Assembly (NCBI GenBank): GCA_035306725.1
Contig: DATGNN010000124.1
Location: forward strand, 1 to 7,523
Direction: 5' to 3'
Length of the DNA: 7,523 nt
From: JAAYEB01 sp035306725
GTDB taxonomy: Bacteria; Fibrobacterota; Chitinivibrionia; Chitinivibrionales; Chitinispirillaceae
Part shown: positions 6,030 through 7,523 of the stretch, piece by piece
How positions within the stretch are numbered: position 1 is the first letter of the stretch
Layout: each line of letters opens with the position of its first letter
Translations under genes and position numbers: made by a program
The notes under the pieces: generated by a model
Told to the model about the DNA's origin: nothing
Databases searched by the model: none
Seen by the model: only the letters and a program-made list of their open reading frames with translations

Positions 6030-7052
6030 CTATTTTGGAACAATCTGATAGTTAAGACCGGATTTTTCCAGTTCTTTTTTACCAAACTTTTCGGCTTCTT
6101 CCCTGGATGAAAACGTTCCGGTCCTGACTCTGTAAAAAACCTGATCAGAATGGGTTACAGGAAGAACTGTAACGTCTTCGAAATTTTTACTTAATTTCTT
6201 CTGTAGATTTGAAGCATTATCCGGAGATCCAAATGCACCAACCTGAAGAGTAAATAATTGTCTGAAATCACCAGGAATGGAACCGGTTTGCTTATCTGTT
6301 TTGTCGTGTTCCGTTAATTTATTGTCAGAAACAGTTAACTGTAACAAATCACGTTCAAGAAGGTTATGTTTATAAGGCTTTAATTGTTTTGTATATAATT
6401 CAACTTTGTCTGCCATTCCAAGGTGGGCAACACATTCCAGTTTACCTGCCAATGCAGCAATAGTCCATGCATTTTCCGGTTCCGCATTTCCAGTTTTTAA
6501 AAAACAACTGTAAGCTTTATCATAATCTGCCCTTTTAAAATGAATTAAACCAAGATAGTATTGAGCCATTCTGGATATATTATCCCCATATTCCAGAGAC
6601 AGAGTATACCAGATTGATTGAGCCGCTTCTTCATCACCGGAACCATACACAGCCAGGGCCCAATTATGTCTGTAAACAGGCTTTGGATCTGCTTTTGCCG
6701 CTCTACGATAGAAATCCGCAGATTCCTTAAACTGTTTTTGAACATAGAAATAATTTCCTAAACAGAACAAAGCTTCTGCCCGAATCGAATCCGCGACAGC
6801 ATCATTTGAAGCAAGTTCCTGATATACTTTTTCTGCTTCCATTGGCTCCAGAATCGAAGCATAAGCAAGCTTGATTACCGGATTGGAAGGATCATTTTTT
6901 AAAGCTTTTTCCAGATTAACAGCAGCTTCATCAATCTTTCCTGCTTTTAAAGCAGTTAATCCGTTTTGGTAATGATTACCACTACTGGTTGAATAGACCG
7001 AAAACATCAATAACAGAATTGTTAAGGATGACTTGACTCTATCCTGACTCAT
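6030..7052 (-). CDS. secreted TPR-repeat protein with C-terminal SPOR domain
   Basis: This 340-residue envelope protein starts with a signal sequence or N-terminal anchor (lysine at 7, hydrophobic 9-20, probable cleavage after Ser/Gly near 24-25). Tetratricopeptide-like helices follow. Clear units are about 27-58 (GLTALKAGKIDEAAVNLEKALKNDP), 92-124 (ALFCLGNYFYVQKQFKESADFYRRA) and 162-193 (AQYYLGLIHFKRADYDKAY), with less regular helices between and after. A polar linker (about 240-260) leads to a SPOR domain (264-338, FTLQVGAF, then VFYRVRTGTFSSREEAEKF). SPOR domains bind denuded glycan strands at division sites, and TPRs recruit partners, so a cell-wall or division scaffold is inferred. The ATG overlaps the upstream LapA-like stop as ATGA, and GAGG lies just before it. 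The overall plan resembles CpoB/YbgF-type or other TPR periplasmic proteins but is not diagnostic of any one. Confidence 0.88.
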   Translation of the reverse strand: MSQDRVKSSLTILLLMFSVYSTSSGNHYQNGLTALKAGKIDEAAVNLEKALKNDPSNPVIKLAYASILEPMEAEKVYQELASNDAVADSIRAEALFCLGNYFYVQKQFKESADFYRRAAKADPKPVYRHNWALAVYGSGDEEAAQSIWYTLSLEYGDNISRMAQYYLGLIHFKRADYDKAYSCFLKTGNAEPENAWTIAALAGKLECVAHLGMADKVELYTKQLKPYKHNLLERDLLQLTVSDNKLTEHDKTDKQTGSIPGDFRQLFTLQVGAFGSPDNASNLQKKLSKNFEDVTVLPVTHSDQVFYRVRTGTFSSREEAEKFGKKELEKSGLNYQIVPK

Positions 7053-7435
7053 AAATTTTCCTCAGGTGGAGTTTCCTGTTCTTCAGCAATGTTCTCATTA
7101 TAATTCTCATTTTGAACTGAGCTTTGCTCTTCGCTAAAAGATTCACCTGGAATCTCTTTTTTCACCTCTTCTTCAAGAACACGAATCTGTTTATTTTTTT
7201 TGTGAATCCTTGCCTGATAAGTAACGTAATAATATAAAGCCACTGCAAGCCCGATTAACAATCCCATAGCGAAAGCTCCGGCTACATACAAATAAACGGG
7301 AATTGGTGGTGTGTAATAAGTAAAAATTCTGGCTGATGCAGTTTCCTTGAATTGTGGTTGTGTGAATGTAAAAATCAAAATCCATGCAGCAAGAAAAGCT
7401 GCTCCAAATATTGCTAACCATTTTATTACACGCAT
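7049..7435 (-). CDS. LapA-like (DUF1049-type) two-helix inner-membrane protein
   Basis: From the chosen ATG the protein has 128 residues. Its parts are RVIKW plus helix 1 (about 5-24), a short periplasmic loop, helix 2 (about 46-71, PVYLYVAGAFAMGLLIGLAV), a basic coiled-coil stretch (76-94, RIHKKNKQIRVLEEEVKKE) and an acidic Gln/Asn/Glu-rich tail. This layout matches lipopolysaccharide assembly protein A, which in E. coli works with the TPR protein LapB to control LpxC turnover. The frame stays open to the window edge (a TTG at 7522 would add 29 residues). I chose ATG 7435 for three reasons: AAAGGA lies seven bases upstream (7443-7448), LapA proteins start right before helix 1, and the upstream segment looks coding in another frame. 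The tail is longer than in E. coli LapA. The stop overlaps the TPR-SPOR start by four bases. Confidence 0.75.
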   Translation of the reverse strand: MRVIKWLAIFGAAFLAAWILIFTFTQPQFKETASARIFTYYTPPIPVYLYVAGAFAMGLLIGLAVALYYYVTYQARIHKKNKQIRVLEEEVKKEIPGESFSEEQSSVQNENYNENIAEEQETPPEENL

Positions 7436-7523
7436 CATACGATCCTTTCGCATATTAATGTCATACCACTGCTTCGCACTGCCCTGACTTTTAAAATCAT
7501 TCCTGCCTTGATACTGTTGCAAG
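7435..7523 (-). CDS. possible 3' end of an unidentified upstream gene (partial)
   Basis: A frame different from the LapA-like one is open from the edge for 28 codons and ends in TGA (7437-7435). The last base of that TGA is the first base of the LapA-like ATG. The residues include GMILKVRAVRSSGMTLICERIV. By my count 23 of 28 codons start with a purine (about 16 of 28 in the competing LapA frame), a typical sign of coding sequence. The one-base TGATG overlap fits the close packing of this operon. I do not recognise the product. The alternative is that the LapA-like protein has a longer N-terminus and this frame is chance. Confidence 0.4.
   Translation of the reverse strand, partial: CNSIKAGMILKVRAVRSSGMTLICERIV

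Overview
The window is AT-rich and gene-dense. It looks like chromosomal housekeeping sequence from a Gram-negative bacterium. A periplasmic FKBP-type isomerase, a LapA-like inner-membrane protein and a secreted TPR-SPOR protein indicate a double membrane and a peptidoglycan layer. GatB implies the indirect route to Gln-tRNA and/or Asn-tRNA. Strong AGGAGG-type ribosome sites, sigma70-like promoters and tRNA genes with encoded CCA are present. The style of UvrC, GatB and the TPR-SPOR protein fits the Fibrobacterota/FCB part of the tree, but this is a weak impression and not a demonstrated assignment.

Layout. At the left edge is the tail of a BON-domain gene (+). A reverse-strand terminator hairpin follows, serving a secreted FKBP-type prolyl isomerase (-, GTG start). 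A 319-bp AT-rich gap then leads to a small P-loop polynucleotide-kinase-like protein (-). That gene is divergent from uvrC (+), with a 192-bp shared upstream region that carries a good uvrC promoter and a pair of 10-bp direct repeats. uvrC runs towards two reverse-strand tRNA genes, tRNA-Cys(GCA) and tRNA-Gly(GCC). The tRNAs are separated by a hairpin terminator whose T-tract merges into a TATAAT box, so each tRNA probably has its own promoter.

The right half is a tightly packed reverse-strand operon. In transcription order it holds a possible unidentified gene end at the window edge, a LapA-like two-helix membrane protein, a TPR-SPOR protein (4-base ATGA overlap), gatB (TTG start behind AGGAGG), and a small secreted/membrane protein of unknown function whose GTG start overlaps the gatB stop by one base. 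A probable terminator follows.

Functional themes are nucleotide excision repair (UvrC, perhaps with the divergent nucleic-acid kinase), translation (GatB and two tRNAs) and the cell envelope (FKBP, LapA-like, TPR-SPOR, small secreted protein). I saw no mobile element, CRISPR array or phage gene and no clear new multi-gene system. The most interesting points are the terminator/promoter joint between the tRNAs, the LapA-TPR-SPOR pairing coupled to gatB, and the unrecognised small envelope protein.
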